From NCBI GenBank assembly GCA_002448815.1, contig DKAJ01000004.1:1-58075 (forward strand): DNA of 58,075 nucleotides. The letters run 5' to 3'. This stretch comes from Micavibrio sp. UBA6929. Its GTDB lineage: Bacteria; Pseudomonadota; Alphaproteobacteria; Micavibrionales; Micavibrionaceae. The translations under genes and the position numbers were made by a program. Positions 50,277-58,075 of this stretch are shown in pieces; position 1 is the first letter of the stretch; each line of letters begins with the position of its first letter. Below the pieces are notes generated by a model. The model made no database searches and was not told where the DNA came from. It saw only the letters and a program-made list of their open reading frames with translations.

Positions 50277-50478
50277 TATTTTTAAATCTTATGATCTGAA
50301 ATGTGATGGGCGAACCGCCCCAGTGATTATTTTCATGTCTATTGAATCACGAAACAGGTTGTCTGGCAAGGGTTGTGGGCGGACTTTCCAGTGGTTTTAC
50401 GAAAAATTAATATCTTCATGTCACAGTGATGGTTCGAAAAATATACATACATACCAGAATAGGGGATGAATAAAGATT

Positions 50479-50880
50479 ATGAGTAAGCCAATTGAAGTGA
50501 CATCAGCGGAAGCATTTTTGCTGGATGAAGAGAACAGCGATCTGTTAGAAACACTCGTTGATTATGTGCGTGATTTTGAGGCAGGTACTCTTCCCGAGAA
50601 TGAATATGATGCGACATTGCCTATTCAATATGTGATTGGTCAATTAAATAACCGCGGTTTTGAAGGTATTGTCGGTAATGTGATTGGGCCAGGTGGGGAT
50701 GTGCTGTTTCGCCATGCTTTGACCAATGATGATGTGGATAGCTCTGCGTTCCCAGATATTCGATTGGATGTACTGAATGACCTGCATGAGGCCGGGGCAG
50801 ATGCGAAGTTTGAATATAAAGAGCCTCAACACGATCGTCAGGCTGCGCCTGTGTCAGGATTTACGCCAGGCGTTGGTTAA
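50479..50880 (+). CDS. Hypothetical protein, 133 aa
   Basis: Not recognised. Acidic, cytoplasmic by appearance, 133 residues from ATG 50479 (AGGGG about 12 bases upstream). Helical N-terminus (EVTSAEAFLLDEENSDLLET) followed by a likely mixed domain (YVIGQLNNRGFEGIVGNVIG, PGGDVLFRHALTNDD). Divergent from the DUF481 gene by 202 bases, where I saw no strong site, and followed by a good terminator, so it is a single-gene unit. Confidence 0.65.
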   Translation: MSKPIEVTSAEAFLLDEENSDLLETLVDYVRDFEAGTLPENEYDATLPIQYVIGQLNNRGFEGIVGNVIGPGGDVLFRHALTNDDVDSSAFPDIRLDVLNDLHEAGADAKFEYKEPQHDRQAAPVSGFTPGVG

Positions 50881-50912
50881 ACTGAGCGATTGATATATCT
50901 GGTGAAATAGGC

Positions 50913-50946
50913 AAGGGCGGGCGTGTATATCCGCCCTTTATTTATG
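50913..50946 (+). terminator. Rho-independent terminator
   Basis: AAGGGCGG and CCGCCCTT, eight perfect pairs around GCGTGTATAT, followed by TATTTAT. It ends the 133-residue gene. Confidence 0.75.
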
Positions 50947-50991
50947 GTTGGTTGCTTGCCTGCGTTTTGAAAATCGCGTAAAAACGGGATT

Positions 50992-52788
50992 ATGAAGAAT
51001 ATATTTCGTTTTGTGTTGTGTGGTCTTGCGCTGACGGGGGGCTTTGCCTCTCAGGTGCGGGCTGACTTTGTAACGGCGATGGCCATGCATGGGCAGGCCA
51101 AGTATCAAAAGGGGTTTAAGCATTTTGACTATGTGAACCCTGATGCGCCAAAGGGCGGCGTTTTGAAGCTGGCCGGGGCAGAGACGTTTGACACATTTAA
51201 TGCCTATACGACCAAGGGTATCGCGGCGGCAGGCTTGAACTTGCTGTATGTCAGTTTGCTTGAGAAAAGCCAGGACGAGGCCTTTGCCATGTATCAGGCA
51301 CTGGCGGAGAGCTTTGAGGTCGCAGATGATCGCAGTGCCATTACCTTTAAGTTACGACAAGACGCCATGTGGAGCGATGGGAAGCCTATCACTGCAGATG
51401 ATGTTGTTTGGACATTTAACACGCTTATCAGTGAGGGGATTCCAGCATACCGCGCATATTACGCGCATGTCGCGGGGGTTGAGGCGCTGGATGAGCGCAC
51501 TGTGAAATTTACCTTTGATGTGACAGGTAATGCCGAGCTTCCCTTGATTGTAGGGGAATTGACCATCTTGCCAAAGCACTATTGGGCGGATAAAGACTTT
51601 ACCGCAACGACACTGGAAAAACCTGTGACAAGCGGCCCATACCGCATTGGTGACTTTACGCAGGGGCGCACGATTACGTATGAACGTGTCGCAGATTGGT
51701 GGGGCGCGGATTTACCCGTTTATAAAGGGCGCTATAACTTTGATGAAATTGTGTACGAGTATTACCGCGATCAGGATGTTTCTTTGCAGGCCTTTTTCAG
51801 TGGTGAATTTGATTTCCGCCAAGAATATACCGCGAAATTATGGGCGACAGGTTATGATGTTCCTGCGGTAAAAAAGGGCAATATCGTTAAGAAGTTGATT
51901 GATAATGATTTGCCGCAAGGTATGCAGGGCTTTGTATTGAATTTGCGCCGTCCCATTTTCCAAGATAAAGCCGTGCGTAAGGCGATGAATTATGCCTTTG
52001 ATTTTGAATGGTCGAATAAGCAATTTGCCTATGATGCGTATACGCGATCGCGCAGTTATTTTTCAAATTCTGAAATGGAATCAACAGGCCTGCCCGAAGG
52101 GCGTGAGCTTGAAATTCTAGAGCCTTTCCGCGATCAATTGCCTGCGGCGGTCTTTACGCAGGCCTTTGAGGTTCCTGCGTCAGATGGTACAGGCAAAAAC
52201 CGCAGCAATTTGCGCGTGGCGGCGTTGCTGTTGGATGAGGCAGGGTATGTCGTCGGGGATGACGGCATTCGCGTTCACCGTGAAACGGGCGAGCGTTTAA
52301 GCTTTGAATTTCTGGTTGCCAATACAAATGCCGCGTTCGAGCGATGGTTCGGCCCGTATAAGAAAAATTTGCAGCGCATCGGCATTGAGGGCAACATGAA
52401 AATTGTTGATGCCTCCCAATATGTGAATCGCATTATTGCCTTTGATTACGATATGATTGTGCAAAATTGGGGGCAGTCACTTTCACCCGGTAACGAACAG
52501 CGCGAATATTGGGGATCTGATCGCGCCGAGGCAAGCGGGTCGCGCAATTACATTGGGCTGAAAGATCCGGTTGTGGATGCGCTGATCGAGGAGATTGTGT
52601 CTGCGCCAACGCGCGAAGAATTGGTGGTGCGTTGCCGTGCGCTTGACCGCGTGTTGCAACATGGTTGGTATGTTGTGCCAAACTGGCATATCCCGGCGTG
52701 GCGCATTGCGTATTGGGATAAATTTGAAATGCCAGCGCAGCAAGCGCCATATGATTTGGGCATTGTTGATACGTGGTGGGCGAAATAA
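50992..52788 (+). CDS. YejA-like peptide ABC transporter substrate-binding protein
   Basis: 598 residues, SBP family 5. Signal peptide MKNIFRFVLCGLALTGGFAS, cleavage after VRA (residue 25). YejA features: KGFKHFDYVNPDAPKGGVLK, FDTFNAYTTKG, SLLEKSQDEAFAMYQALAES, the family-5 stretch FKLRQDAMWSDGKPITADDV, and NYAFDFEWSNKQFAYDAYTR. In E. coli YejABEF imports oligopeptides and microcin C. No permease or ATPase gene is adjacent; instead kdsB starts two bases after its stop. So the transporter partners are elsewhere or the protein has another task. Confidence 0.88.
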   Translation: MKNIFRFVLCGLALTGGFASQVRADFVTAMAMHGQAKYQKGFKHFDYVNPDAPKGGVLKLAGAETFDTFNAYTTKGIAAAGLNLLYVSLLEKSQDEAFAMYQALAESFEVADDRSAITFKLRQDAMWSDGKPITADDVVWTFNTLISEGIPAYRAYYAHVAGVEALDERTVKFTFDVTGNAELPLIVGELTILPKHYWADKDFTATTLEKPVTSGPYRIGDFTQGRTITYERVADWWGADLPVYKGRYNFDEIVYEYYRDQDVSLQAFFSGEFDFRQEYTAKLWATGYDVPAVKKGNIVKKLIDNDLPQGMQGFVLNLRRPIFQDKAVRKAMNYAFDFEWSNKQFAYDAYTRSRSYFSNSEMESTGLPEGRELEILEPFRDQLPAAVFTQAFEVPASDGTGKNRSNLRVAALLLDEAGYVVGDDGIRVHRETGERLSFEFLVANTNAAFERWFGPYKKNLQRIGIEGNMKIVDASQYVNRIIAFDYDMIVQNWGQSLSPGNEQREYWGSDRAEASGSRNYIGLKDPVVDALIEEIVSAPTREELVVRCRALDRVLQHGWYVVPNWHIPAWRIAYWDKFEMPAQQAPYDLGIVDTWWAK

Positions 52789-52790
52789 AG

Positions 52791-53570
52791 ATGTCAAAAA
52801 TTGCGATTATTATTCCGGCCCGTTATGGCTCGACGCGTTTTCCTGGTAAGCCACTTGCGATGATTGCGGGGCGTTCGATGCTGGGGCGTGTGGTTGATTT
52901 GGCGCGTTTGGTCGCGCAAGAATATGAGGATGTTACGGTTTATGTGACAACCGAAGATCAGCGCATTGCCGATCACGCCGCCGAGATTGACGTGCCGTGC
53001 CTGATGACAGGGGAGTGTGCAACAGGATCTGACCGTGTCCTTGCTGCGGCAAAGCAATTGGATCACACGCCAGATTTTATTTTGAATTTACAAGGCGATG
53101 CGCCGCTGACCCCGCCGCAGGCGCTGCAGGCGATGATTGCTGCCTTTTTGAATGATCAGCAGGTGAGCGTTGTAACGCCAGTCCACCGCCTCAGTTGGGA
53201 TGGGCTTGATCGTCTGCGCGAGAATAAAAAGACGACGCCGTTTTCTGGGACAACGGTTGTGCGCCGTCCAGATGGCTGTGCGGTTTGGTTTTCGAAGAAT
53301 ATTTTGCCTGCCATCCGTAAAGAAGACCGCACGATTGAGGTCTCACCCGTTTATCAGCATATGGGGCTTTACGGGTATAGTTACGCCGCGCTGGAGAAAT
53401 TCTGCGGATGGCCAGAAGGGCATTATGAGGCGCTAGAGGGGTTGGAGCAGTTGCGCTTTTTAGAAAATGGCGTTGCCATACAAACCGTTGAGATTGCGGT
53501 CGATCATTTGCATTCGGGCATTGACTCGCCCGAGGATCTGGCGCGCGCTGAGGCATTTTTATCGTCTTAA
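52791..53570 (+). CDS. kdsB: 3-deoxy-manno-octulosonate cytidylyltransferase
   Basis: 259 residues from ATG 52791, two bases after the YejA stop; a GTG at 52773 is open but overlaps the previous gene. It makes CMP-Kdo for lipopolysaccharide. Motifs: IPARYGSTRFPGKPLAMIAG (nucleotide loop), VYVTTEDQRIADHA, GECATGSDRV, FILNLQGDAPLTPP, and the Kdo side HMGLYGYSYAALEKFC and GIDSPEDLARAE. The usual QGDEP is QGDAP here: the Asp is kept, the Glu is not. Overall family fit is strong. Confidence 0.9.
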   Translation: MSKIAIIIPARYGSTRFPGKPLAMIAGRSMLGRVVDLARLVAQEYEDVTVYVTTEDQRIADHAAEIDVPCLMTGECATGSDRVLAAAKQLDHTPDFILNLQGDAPLTPPQALQAMIAAFLNDQQVSVVTPVHRLSWDGLDRLRENKKTTPFSGTTVVRRPDGCAVWFSKNILPAIRKEDRTIEVSPVYQHMGLYGYSYAALEKFCGWPEGHYEALEGLEQLRFLENGVAIQTVEIAVDHLHSGIDSPEDLARAEAFLSS

Positions 53571-53611
53571 TCTTGGCGCATTAACATCACATAAATATAA
53601 GGATAAGCAAT

Positions 53612-54277
53612 ATGGATCATTTGTGGGCGCAGGTTGATACTTATTTTGAAGGCAGCTTTGTTGCAGAGCCTGAGGCGCTGCGCCGTGCTTATTTGGCCGC
53701 GCGCGAGGCAAAGTTGCCCGAGATCGCCGTGTCGCCCGCGCAGGGAAAATTCCTTGGTATGATGGTCGGCATTAGCGGTGCGCGCCGCATCTTAGAGGTT
53801 GGTACGCTTGGCGGGTATAGCACTCTATGGATGGGGCAAGCTTTGCCTGAGGGTGGGGAGCTTGTGACGTTTGAGCATAATCCGGTGTGTGCGGGCGTTG
53901 CGCGCGCGAATTTTGCGCATGCTGGGCTGGCGGATAAAATTACTTTGCGCTATGGCGAGGCGCTGGATTCCTTTAAGGCCTTGGTCGGTGAAAAGGTCGC
54001 GCCGTTTGATTTTGTTTTCCTTGATGCCAATAAAAATGATTATCCTGTTTATCTGGAATGGATTTTACGCCTGTCTAAACCGGGGACATTAATTATTGCG
54101 GATAATGTCGTGCGTGATGGGCAGGTTGCTGATTCGCAAAGTGATGACAGGAGTGTTCAAGGTTTGCGTACATTCCATGATATGGTCGCAGCGCACAAAA
54201 AATTAGATGCAACGGCCTTGCAAACCGTTGGAATTAAAGGATATGATGGGTTTTCTTTGATCAAAGTCCTTTCCTAA
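53612..54277 (+). CDS. SAM-dependent O-methyltransferase (caffeoyl-CoA type)
   Basis: 221 residues. Class I methyltransferase of the small-molecule O-methyltransferase group (COG4122): SPAQGKFLGMMVGISGARRI, motif I LEVGTLGGYSTLWMGQALP, the acidic residue TFEHNPV, FVFLDANKNDYPVYLEWI with the metal-binding Asp, and IADNVVRDGQV. The substrate is not predictable. It is 41 bases behind kdsB and may be in the yejA-kdsB unit. Confidence 0.9.
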   Translation: MDHLWAQVDTYFEGSFVAEPEALRRAYLAAREAKLPEIAVSPAQGKFLGMMVGISGARRILEVGTLGGYSTLWMGQALPEGGELVTFEHNPVCAGVARANFAHAGLADKITLRYGEALDSFKALVGEKVAPFDFVFLDANKNDYPVYLEWILRLSKPGTLIIADNVVRDGQVADSQSDDRSVQGLRTFHDMVAAHKKLDATALQTVGIKGYDGFSLIKVLS

Positions 54278-54284
54278 AAAATGC

Positions 54285-54321
54285 TGCACTTGCGAAATAT
54301 AATTTCTTATATTGCGGTGCA
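54285..54321. repeat. Imperfect inverted repeat after the methyltransferase gene
   Basis: TGCAC..GC.AATATAA and TTATATTGCGGTGCA can pair with small bulges around TTTC. There is no T-run behind it, so it is not a standard terminator; mRNA stabiliser or protein site are options. Confidence 0.35.
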
Positions 54322-54399
54322 ATGCGCATAAAAGTTGCTGTATCTTGATTTTTTGTGCTAGGGTGCGCTTGTCTTTAACGCAAACCCAAGGTGAAGGTT

Positions 54400-54621
54400 A
54401 TGAAAGCTTATTCGACTGGCTCAGGATCTGTAATGTTTATTCCCGATACGATTGATCGCAAAGAAGAGGTTGCTGCGCCCGCAAGCGCGGCCGAGCCACC
54501 AAAAAATACGCTGATGGCCAAGACGCCGATGTCTTATCGTTCCCTTGCTGGGGCGCCTTCACGGGTTCATGTGCCGCTTGCCGATAGTCTCGCGCAATCT
54601 ATGCAGCAAAAGCAGGCATAG
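54400..54621 (+). CDS. Hypothetical small protein, 73 aa
   Basis: 73 residues from the ATG at 54400, which has AAGGTGAAGG at good spacing; a GTG at 54391 is within that site and is unlikely. Polar, Ala/Pro/Ser-rich, likely unstructured (KEEVAAPASAAEPPKNTLMA), with a helical tail LADSLAQSMQQKQA. No signal peptide or Cys. No family recognised. It is followed by a terminator and separate from ppa. Confidence 0.55.
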   Translation: MKAYSTGSGSVMFIPDTIDRKEEVAAPASAAEPPKNTLMAKTPMSYRSLAGAPSRVHVPLADSLAQSMQQKQA

Positions 54622-54651
54622 AGGTCTTTATTTTTTCTGATATCTAACTTT

Positions 54652-54690
54652 AGGCTCGCTGCGATTTATCATCGTAGCGGGTCTTTTTTT
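54652..54690 (+). terminator. Rho-independent terminator
   Basis: CTCGCTGCGAT and ATCGTAGCGGG pair over eleven bases with two G-T pairs, followed by TCTTTTTTT. It ends the 73-residue gene. Confidence 0.75.
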
Positions 54691-54771
54691 GTTGTGGCTT
54701 GCGCGGTTTGGTTAAATCCATTAAAAGTGGCGATAAGGTTTCTAATAAATAGACAAAAAGGTTTGATAAGA

Positions 54772-55296
54772 ATGGATATTTCAAAGATTTCTATCGGTAA
54801 AAACGCCCCTGACGAGGTGAATGTTATCGTTGAAAATACAATGGGCGCAGTGCCAGTAAAGTATGAAATGGATAAAGATTCAGGTGCGATTTTCGTTGAT
54901 CGCTTTGTTCATACGGCGATGTTTTATCCTGGTAACTATGGTTTTGTTCCGCACACATTGGGCGGCGACGGCGACCCAGTTGATGTATTGGTTTTGGGTG
55001 ATTTGCCAATTATTCCTGGTGCGGTTATTCCTGTGCGTCCGGTTGGTGTTTTGATGATGGAAGATGACGGTGGTCAGGATGAGAAAATCGTTGCTGTGCC
55101 GACATCAAAAATGCACCCATCTTTCGAAGCTATCCAAGATGTAAACGACATCCCTGAGAGCAAGCGCGAACAGATCGAGCATTTCTTTACGCACTATAAA
55201 GACCTTGAGAAAAACAAATGGTCGAAGACACTGGGCTGGGAAGGCGCAGCAAAAGCAAAAGAATTGATCGCAGAAGGCATGAAAAACGACAAGTAA
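54772..55296 (+). CDS. ppa: Inorganic pyrophosphatase
   Basis: 174 residues from ATG 54772 (the frame extends to 54694 without similarity; AAGG is about 10 bases upstream of this ATG). It hydrolyses pyrophosphate. Family I motifs: VIVENTMGAVPVKYEMDKDS, FYPGNYGFVPHTLGGDGDPV with the triple-Asp DGDPVDVLVL metal site, MMEDDGGQDEKIVAVP, and HYKDLEKNKWSKTLGWEGA. Length is standard for bacterial hexameric enzymes. A terminator follows. Confidence 0.97.
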   Translation: MDISKISIGKNAPDEVNVIVENTMGAVPVKYEMDKDSGAIFVDRFVHTAMFYPGNYGFVPHTLGGDGDPVDVLVLGDLPIIPGAVIPVRPVGVLMMEDDGGQDEKIVAVPTSKMHPSFEAIQDVNDIPESKREQIEHFFTHYKDLEKNKWSKTLGWEGAAKAKELIAEGMKNDK

Positions 55297-55328
55297 GTCA
55301 GCAGGCTTTTTCGGTAACAATTGAAAAG

Positions 55329-55356
55329 AAACCCCGCTGTATTGGCGGGGTTTTTT
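55329..55356 (+). terminator. Rho-independent terminator after ppa
   Basis: AAACCCCGC, six-base loop, GCGGGGTTTTTT. Lies 33 bases after the ppa stop. Confidence 0.88.
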
Positions 55357-55497
55357 GTGTTTGCGGTGTTATTGTTGGTTGTCATTGACTAGTTCTGGTT
55401 TTTTGAAAGGGCTTTTGTCATATTTGTCCTTGTTTTTTGGTGGATAGGGGCATATAAAATCCGAAAAAATAACATTCTATTTATAGAGGAGATGGGT

Positions 55498-55809
55498 GTG
55501 TCAGACCGTCAAATAAAATCATTTACTACGCGCGAAGGACCTTTGCGTGAAATTGCCTTGGATATTGAGCGCAGCTTTTCTGATGCGGTTGGGTATCGCG
55601 TTTTTGACGATAGCAAATATGTCGAGATTTCATCAAATGAGCGCCGCGGTGTTTATGTCGCGTTTCAGGCCGCTTCATCTGGTGATCAGCAGCGCTTTGA
55701 TTCCGTGATGGGCGAAATGGCGCAAAAACATCAGGGCCGTTATGAAGTCGTGCCAGCTGATAATGGTAAGATCGAAGGGTTTTTATTCTTAGATCGCCGT
55801 TTATCTTAA
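55498..55809 (+). CDS. Hypothetical protein, 103 aa
   Basis: Not recognised. The strong GAGGAG site touches an ATG at 55492, whereas the GTG at 55498 has a normal six-base spacing, so the GTG is favoured. The protein is small, with mixed charge and no membrane span: PLREIALDIERSFSDAVGYR and then VDGYRVF-like beta pattern YRVFDDSKYVEISSNERRGV, ending KIEGFLFLDRRLS. It is the last plus-strand gene and convergent with thiG (28 bases). Confidence 0.6.
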   Translation: MSDRQIKSFTTREGPLREIALDIERSFSDAVGYRVFDDSKYVEISSNERRGVYVAFQAASSGDQQRFDSVMGEMAQKHQGRYEVVPADNGKIEGFLFLDRRLS

Positions 55810-55837
55810 AAAAACATTTTCGTTTGAAAAATAAGGT

Positions 55838-56629
55838 TTAACCCTGATGCCAAAAGGGTTTGTCCAGCATGGGGGTGCTGGCGCGGGCGCTGCTTTGTGG
55901 GGCGATAATGCCTGCGCGGAAGGCGCTGCGCCCTGCGGTGGTGGCTTGGGCAAAAGCGCGCGCCATTGCAACAGGGTCTGCGGCCTTGGAGACAGCGGTG
56001 TTGAGCAAAACAGCGTCAAAGCCCATTTCCATGGCTTGCGCGGCGTGTGATGGTGCGCCTAGTCCAGCGTCGACAACAAGTGTATGTCCTGTAAAGCGAT
56101 CGCGCATTGTTTGCAACGCGTATGGGTTGTTAAGGCCTTTGCCTGATCCGATGGGCGCGCCCCACGGCATGAGGATTTTACATCCTATATCGGACAGGCG
56201 CTGCGCGAGGATGAGGTCATCGGTCATATAAGGAAAGACATTAAAGCCTTTATTCGTGAGGGCCTCGGCGGCCTTAAGCAAATCAAACGGATCGGGGTTG
56301 AGCAGATAATCGTCGCCGATAACTTCTAATTTGATCCAGTTGGTCTCAAAGACCTCGCGCGCCATTTCGGCTGTGGTGATGGCTTCTTGCGCGGTAAAGC
56401 ACCCTGCGGTATTTGGCAGGACGGGGACGTTCATATCTTTGATGATGCCCCAGAAATCTTGCCCTTTGCCCGCAGCATTTTCACGGCGCAGGGATACGGT
56501 AATCAGGCCAGGGTTTGAGGCTTCAATGGCTTGACGCAGAATGTCAGGCGAAGGGTATCCTGCCGTGCCTAAAAACAGGCGCGATTGTAAAGTGATATCA
56601 TCAATGATCAGCGGCGTATCAGGTGTCAT
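55838..56629 (-). CDS. thiG: Thiazole synthase ThiG
   Basis: 263 residues from ATG 56629; frame extension to 56665 overlaps thiS. It makes the thiazole phosphate of thiamine from deoxyxylulose phosphate, dehydroglycine and ThiS thiocarboxylate. Catalytic Schiff-base Lys100 in NWIKLEVIGDDYLLNPD; other motifs SRLFLGTAGYPSPDI, LPNTAGCFTAQEAI, MPWGAPIGSGKGLNNPYAL and VVDAGLGAPSHAAQAMEMGF. Last gene of the thiO-thiS-thiG run. thiE, often next, is not here. Confidence 0.94.
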   Translation of the reverse strand: MTPDTPLIIDDITLQSRLFLGTAGYPSPDILRQAIEASNPGLITVSLRRENAAGKGQDFWGIIKDMNVPVLPNTAGCFTAQEAITTAEMAREVFETNWIKLEVIGDDYLLNPDPFDLLKAAEALTNKGFNVFPYMTDDLILAQRLSDIGCKILMPWGAPIGSGKGLNNPYALQTMRDRFTGHTLVVDAGLGAPSHAAQAMEMGFDAVLLNTAVSKAADPVAMARAFAQATTAGRSAFRAGIIAPQSSARASTPMLDKPFWHQG

Positions 56630-56633
56630 GCGC

Positions 56634-56834
56634 TTAACCGCCTTGCATGGGCGCAACGATTTCAACAGTGTCGCCGTCGCTGAGCGTTTGTTCTTCGCGC
56701 GTTGATTTTGGCGTAAAGGCGCCGTTTACGGCAACGGCAACAAGCTTATCGCCGTATCCTTTATCTTGCAGAAGTGCAGCGATTGTCATGCCATCTGTGA
56801 CGGTTTCAGGGCTTCCGTTGAGTGTGATGTTCAT
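56634..56834 (-). CDS. thiS: Sulfur carrier protein ThiS
   Basis: 66 residues, ubiquitin-like, ending in Gly-Gly (APMQGG) which becomes the thiocarboxylate that feeds sulfur to ThiG. N-terminus MNITLNGSPETV and the middle VAVAVNGAFTPKS are typical. It lies four bases ahead of thiG and five behind thiO, so the three are one operon. Confidence 0.94.
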   Translation of the reverse strand: MNITLNGSPETVTDGMTIAALLQDKGYGDKLVAVAVNGAFTPKSTREEQTLSDGDTVEIVAPMQGG

Positions 56835-56839
56835 AGTAG

Positions 56840-57907
56840 TTACGCGACCTTTTGTGTGCGGTTGGGCAGTGGTTTTGTATATATAGGGTTTATTTTAGTG
56901 CCTTGTACGGCATTTGCAACGCCTTCAGCCAGGGATGGTGCTAATAAAATGCCGTGGCGGTATGTGCCGTTGCAGGTGATGATGTTATCGCGCTGCGTGA
57001 TGCGGGGCAGGTTGTCGCTATATGATGGGCGAATGCCCGTATGAAAGCCCAAAATTTTTGCATCAGCAAAGCTAGGGTGCAGGCTGTAGAGTGTGCTGAG
57101 AAGCTCCATCGCCGAGCGCAGCGATAACGCGTCATCTTGGCTGGTTTCGATTTGCGTTGCGCCAATCATATAAACATGGTCACGGCGCGGCACGATATAC
57201 AGCGGATAGCGCGGATGCATGATGCGCACTGTGTGTGTAAAGGTGACGTCTGGATTATGCACGATGGCAATTTCGCCCTTAACGCCGCGCAGGTTTTGAT
57301 CGTCGTGCATTGCGCCATCGCCGCGTGCGTCAATGATATGGTCAAAATGACCTGCAATATCATTGGGCGTGACGCTTTGCGCGATCAGTGTCATGCCTTC
57401 ATCTTGTGTGAATTCATCGTGCAGTGCGCTGATGACGTTTTGTGGATGGATGGCGGCCTCTTGTTTGAGCCATAAGCCTTGCTGAAATTTTGAGGGCAGG
57501 GCGGATTCTTTATCCTCTAATTGTGGGCGGGATAATGTTTCCCAGACGTTTTTGTTCTCATCATTCGGCAGGTGGTGGGCAAAGCGCTGCAGCATATGCA
57601 GATCTTCTTGATGTGCGATCAAAAGCGACCCTTTGTCGGTGAAATGCACATCGGGGCGCGGTTTGATAAAGTCACGCCATAGATCAATACTGTGCAGGCA
57701 AGCGCCAATAAAGTCAGGCGTCATGTGGTCAATTTCACTATACGGGGCCAACATTCCGCCAGCGATATAGCTTGCGCTGCTGGTCGACGGGAATCCATCC
57801 TTGTTATATAGCGTAACCGTATGGCCCTGATCGCGCAGGGTTCGCGCGCACATCATCCCAATTATACCGGCGCCAATAATGGCAATATTTTGTTGTGTCA
57901 TCGTCAT
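56840..57907 (-). CDS. thiO: Glycine oxidase ThiO
   Basis: 355 residues, FAD-dependent amine oxidase of the D-amino-acid oxidase fold. FAD loop IAIIGAGIIGMMCARTLRDQ (Gly12, 14, 17), ASYIAGGMLAPYSEID (family hallmark GGMLAP), and near the end GTYRHGILLAPSLAEGVANAV. It converts glycine to the dehydroglycine used by ThiG in aerobes. The first gene of the thi operon here; the upstream 130 bases show no TPP riboswitch. A second ATG two codons in is equally possible as start. Confidence 0.92.
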   Translation of the reverse strand: MTMTQQNIAIIGAGIIGMMCARTLRDQGHTVTLYNKDGFPSTSSASYIAGGMLAPYSEIDHMTPDFIGACLHSIDLWRDFIKPRPDVHFTDKGSLLIAHQEDLHMLQRFAHHLPNDENKNVWETLSRPQLEDKESALPSKFQQGLWLKQEAAIHPQNVISALHDEFTQDEGMTLIAQSVTPNDIAGHFDHIIDARGDGAMHDDQNLRGVKGEIAIVHNPDVTFTHTVRIMHPRYPLYIVPRRDHVYMIGATQIETSQDDALSLRSAMELLSTLYSLHPSFADAKILGFHTGIRPSYSDNLPRITQRDNIITCNGTYRHGILLAPSLAEGVANAVQGTKINPIYTKPLPNRTQKVA

Positions 57908-58042
57908 CGTAAAGCGCAGATTATTCTTATGTGAGAAAAAGTCAATTCAATCCCTTGCTTTTCTGTTTCAGTATCGTTATAACCCCTTATCTGTTCATTG
58001 GCGCCGCATCGTTTTTGGTGCTTTTGAAAGACCATCCTATGA

Positions 58043-58075
58043 CGCGGGGTAGAGCAGTTTGGTAGCTCGTCAGGC
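58043..58075 (+). tRNA. tRNA-fMet (initiator), 5' part, cut by window end
   Basis: CGCGGGGTAGAGCAG, then TTTGGTAGCTCGTCAGG: the 5' acceptor strand, the D arm with GGTAGC and the start of the anticodon stem. The 5' C that cannot pair with A72 and the sequence CGCGGGG are initiator features. The anticodon is beyond the window, so identity rests on the first 33 bases. Confidence 0.8.

Noticed and set aside
57908..58042. TPP riboswitch ahead of thiO
   Set aside because: I looked on the minus strand for the conserved core (CTGAGA with its partner ACCC and the GAACCTGATCTGG-like part) and found none.
1..58075. CRISPR arrays, insertion sequences or rRNA genes
   Set aside because: No regularly spaced repeats, no transposase frame and no rRNA sequence were seen.

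Overview
The window reads as a chromosomal segment of an alphaproteobacterium with moderate GC (somewhat under half by eye, not computed). The evidence is the set of lineage-typical genes: the divK-pleD cell-cycle pair beside an EipB/DUF1849 gene, a PopZ-type polar organiser between pcm and valS, an isocitrate dehydrogenase of the long alphaproteobacterial (Rickettsia-like) type, and the run pyrB-plsY-dprA-topA with rnr and rpmG downstream. Several genes match no family I recognise, so this may be a less-studied lineage (a Micavibrio-like or other deep group is possible, but that is inference). Coding is dense on both strands. There is no insertion sequence, integrase, rRNA operon or CRISPR array.

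Layout. 1-6.2 kb: 3' end of aspS, a hypothetical gene, a 55-codon gene, the eipB-divK-pleD unit and a stand-alone nnrD. 6.3-14.8 kb: rpmG, rnr, a secreted unknown, topA, dprA, plsY and pyrB, nearly all on the minus strand. 15-24 kb: central metabolism (asd, icd, folD, acnA) with a rhodanese-membrane fusion, YggT, a secreted unknown and a secreted HExxH protein. 24-31.5 kb: hypothetical genes, an orphan CheZ-like phosphatase, and a minus-strand run lepA, rluA, a small unknown, DUF455 and DUF3137.

31.9-38.6 kb is the most unusual part: a 1780-codon gene of unknown function, two small apparently paralogous genes behind it, then a 55-codon gene. Perfect TTAA-N7-TTAA sequences (the CtrA box of alphaproteobacteria) lie twice upstream of the giant gene and once upstream of the 55-codon gene. 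A tRNA-Cys gene borders the block.

38.8-41.8 kb: a small redox/quinone cluster (YceI, pirin, AzoR) divergent from a LysR regulator. 42-46.2 kb: pcm, popZ, valS. 46.2-54.7 kb: cysE, DUF502, a ubiquinone hydroxylase, a DUF481 outer-membrane barrel, a YejA-like peptide-binding protein coupled to kdsB, an O-methyltransferase and small unknowns. 54.7-58 kb: ppa, the thiamine genes thiO-thiS-thiG, and the first 33 bases of an initiator tRNA at the window edge.

Taken together it is mostly housekeeping, with two cell-cycle/polarity loci (divK-pleD, popZ) and one previously uncharacterised-looking locus (31.9-38.5 kb) that may belong to the same CtrA-controlled programme.
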